Positions 4,538-6,215 of a stretch of DNA of 6,215 nucleotides are shown here, in pieces. The position numbers and the translations under genes were made by a program. Position 1 is the first letter of the stretch; each line of letters starts with the position of its first letter. Source of the stretch: Cocleimonas sp. (GTDB lineage: Bacteria > Pseudomonadota > Gammaproteobacteria > Thiotrichales > Thiotrichaceae); assembly GCA_023145535.1 (NCBI GenBank), contig JAGLDQ010000141.1, forward strand, positions 1 to 6,215, written 5' to 3'. Below the pieces are notes generated by a model. That model made no database searches and was not told the DNA's origin. It was given only the letters and a program-made list of their open reading frames with translations.

Positions 4538-6215
4538 AATGGCGCTCCTCACCTGAGCCTGCGACATTTTCAACACAACGTCCACAAAGTTCGGGATGAT
4601 CCGAATGATCGCCTACAGAATCCTGATGATGCCAACAGCGGACACATTTGTCATGAGGCGATGCCATGCTTTGTAACCATACATTTTCTAGACCATTCGC
4701 TTCAACACTATCATCTGGTTGGTTCTCTGTTCGCTGTACTTGTGCTGCTGAGGTGATTAGCACAAAGCGTAATTCTTCACCTAGCTTATTGAGCGCATCA
4801 AAGGTATCACCAGAGCAGTGAATTAATACTTCAGCATCCAATGAAGAGCCAATCCCTTTATCTTTACGTAATTGCTCTAATTGTTTACCCGTTGCTTCGC
4901 GTACTGCAAATATTTTTTGCCACTCGGTATCGGTGATGCTTTCATGATCAGCTAATCCAAACAGGCCATCATACCATTCACTTAAAATAGAAAATTCAGC
5001 TGGTTCAAAGGGCATTTTTTTCCATAATTCTTCAGCGGTAAAGCTAAGAATAGGGGACATCCAACGCGTGAGTGCGCGTAAAATATGATAGGCCGCTGTT
5101 TGTGCAGAACGTCTTGGTAGCGAGTCTGCGGGCATCGTGTATTGGCGGTCTTTAGTAATATCTAGATATAAACTGCCCATTTGAATCGAGCAAAAATGCA
5201 ATATCTCCTGATACACTAAATGAAATTGCATTTCATTATAAGCATCAATAATTTTTGCTTGTGATTTTGCGGCTTGTGCAACGGCCCAACGATCAAGGGC
5301 GAGCATATCATTGGCGGCGACAAGATCGGTTTCAGGATTAAAATCACTGATATTTGAGAGCAAATAGCGTGCGGTATTACGAATGCGACGATACGCATCT
5401 GCGGCGCGTTTTAGAATCTCATCAGATGCGGTGATTTCACGGCTATAGTCGGTTGATGAAATCCACAGGCGCATAATATCAGCCCCTAAGTTTTTCATCA
5501 CACTCATGGGCGCAATAATATTCCCCAAGGATTTCGACATTTTTTTGCCTTTCGCATCGACGACAAAACCATGCGTCAACACATTTTTATAAGGCGCTTC
5601 CCCCTTCATTGCAACGGAGGTCAGTAATGAGGATTGAAACCAGCCACGATGCTGATCTGAACCTTCCAGATATAAATCTGCAGGGGCCGATAAATGGCTA
5701 CGACGCGCTAAAACAGAGGCATGTGTCGTGCCTGAATCAAACCAGACATCGAGTGTGTCGGTGCTTTTCTCGTAGTCGGGCGCATCTGAGCCAATTAACT
5801 CTTCAGTACTTACGCGATGCCAGTATTCAATGCCTTCCTGCTCAATCCCTTGTGCTACTTTTTCCATAATGGCTTGCATTTGAGGGTGTAGTGCATGGGT
5901 TTCATGATGGATTAATAATGGAATGGGCACACCCCAGAAGCGTTGACGTGAGATACACCAATCAGGGCGATCTTCGATCATTTTATAGATGCGGTTTTCA
6001 CCCCACTCAGGAATCCACTGGACACTTTTAATGGATTGCAATGCTTTTGCACGCAATTCCTGTTTATCCATGCTGATAAACCATTGGGGTGTCGCACGGA
6101 AAATAATGGGTGATTTATGTCGCCAGCAATGTGGATAGCTGTGTCTGATTTTTTCAGATTTCAGTAAGCGCTGATTTTTTTCTAAGAGTTCAAGGGATAA
6201 ATCATTGCCTTTATA
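4530..6215 (-). CDS. ileS: Isoleucyl-tRNA synthetase, C-terminal 561 residues (5' end outside window)
   Basis: This cytoplasmic class I synthetase charges tRNA-Ile with isoleucine using ATP. The frame is open to the right edge, so the upstream part (HIGH motif, most of the CP1 editing domain) is missing. What is visible, in order: YPHCWRHKSPIIFRATPQWF just after the edge, WCISRQRFWGVP, DTLDVWFDSG, YLEGSDQHRGWF, the KMSKS signature at 5543-5529 (within GKKMSKSLGN), and EILKRAADAYRRIRNTARYLL at the start of the anticodon-binding helical domain. The C-terminal zinc site has four cysteines, CVRCW and CGRCV. These match the bacterial type of IleS with a C-terminal zinc finger. The internal ATG at 6071 is not the start, since conserved sequence continues upstream of it. 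The stop TAA (4532-4530) overlaps the lspA start. The usual full length is about 930-940 residues, so roughly three fifths is present. No frameshift is seen. Confidence 0.98.
   Translation of the reverse strand, partial: YKGNDLSLELLEKNQRLLKSEKIRHSYPHCWRHKSPIIFRATPQWFISMDKQELRAKALQSIKSVQWIPEWGENRIYKMIEDRPDWCISRQRFWGVPIPLLIHHETHALHPQMQAIMEKVAQGIEQEGIEYWHRVSTEELIGSDAPDYEKSTDTLDVWFDSGTTHASVLARRSHLSAPADLYLEGSDQHRGWFQSSLLTSVAMKGEAPYKNVLTHGFVVDAKGKKMSKSLGNIIAPMSVMKNLGADIMRLWISSTDYSREITASDEILKRAADAYRRIRNTARYLLSNISDFNPETDLVAANDMLALDRWAVAQAAKSQAKIIDAYNEMQFHLVYQEILHFCSIQMGSLYLDITKDRQYTMPADSLPRRSAQTAAYHILRALTRWMSPILSFTAEELWKKMPFEPAEFSILSEWYDGLFGLADHESITDTEWQKIFAVREATGKQLEQLRKDKGIGSSLDAEVLIHCSGDTFDALNKLGEELRFVLITSAAQVQRTENQPDDSVEANGLENVWLQSMASPHDKCVRCWHHQDSVGDHSDHPELCGRCVENVAGSGEERHYA

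Noticed and set aside
4538..4585. Longer lspA start at 4585
   Set aside because: It would add 16 residues ahead of the normal MLKWVW N terminus, while the ATG at 4537 has a well placed AGGAG and the typical short overlap with the ileS stop.
4490..4756. Plus-strand open frame across the ileS-lspA junction
   Set aside because: It is antisense to two well supported genes; its His-rich look comes from complementing the zinc-finger region of IleS.
5216..5398. Minus-strand open frame within ileS in another frame
   Set aside because: It is nested in a conserved synthetase reading frame and has no recognisable content.
5609..5869. Plus-strand open frame within ileS
   Set aside because: It is antisense to conserved IleS motifs and has no independent support.
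6069..6071. ATG as a possible ileS start
   Set aside because: The frame continues upstream to the window edge with strongly conserved IleS residues (WRHK, RATPQWF), so this is an internal methionine.

Overview
The window looks like chromosomal DNA of a moderately AT-rich gammaproteobacterium. The ileS-lspA overlap on one strand is the classic arrangement of that class. The IleS segment at the right edge reads very like the enterobacterial protein around its WRHK/RATPQWF region and its C-terminal Cys4 zinc site. Base composition by eye, heme proteins of the cytochrome c' type, and many small membrane or periplasmic genes would suit a free-living, respiratory organism (for example a Thiotrichales/Beggiatoa-like lineage). 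The species cannot be fixed from this sequence.

Left part (1-2135): the window opens with the last 27 codons of a plus-strand gene whose tail resembles the small subunit of NAD(P)H nitrite reductase (NirD). A hairpin separates it from a convergent LysR-family regulator (minus strand, 151-1038). Facing away from the regulator are two tandem plus-strand genes (1156-1620 and 1674-2135). They encode paralogous, single-heme, cytochrome c'-like proteins: one has a membrane anchor, the other a cleavable signal peptide. The 117-bp divergent gap carries GGAA/TTCC inverted repeats that are a good candidate LysR operator.

Middle part (2136-3735): a 159-bp convergent gap holds two compact inverted-repeat structures of unknown role. 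Next comes a minus-strand pair, a four-TM DUF2975 protein (2523-3059) followed closely by a small YozG-like XRE regulator (2295-2510). Divergent from the pair is an uncharacterised lipoprotein gene (3139-3735). The 79-bp divergent gap contains a perfect 19-bp palindrome that overlaps plausible sigma-70 promoters on both strands. The three genes therefore look like one regulatory unit controlled by the small XRE protein.

Right part (3736-6215): a gene-poor 295-bp spacer contains a terminator-like hairpin for the minus-strand operon. Then come lspA (prolipoprotein signal peptidase, 4031-4537) and the 3' 561 codons of ileS (4530-6215, cut by the window edge), overlapping by 8 nt. LspA has both catalytic aspartates and a loop between them that appears longer than usual. 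Its enzyme class would mature the lipoprotein encoded next door.

No tRNA, rRNA, IS element, CRISPR array or phage gene was seen. The items most worth a second look are the palindrome-controlled DUF2975/XRE/lipoprotein divergon and the paired cytochrome c'-like genes beside a possible nitrite reductase gene.
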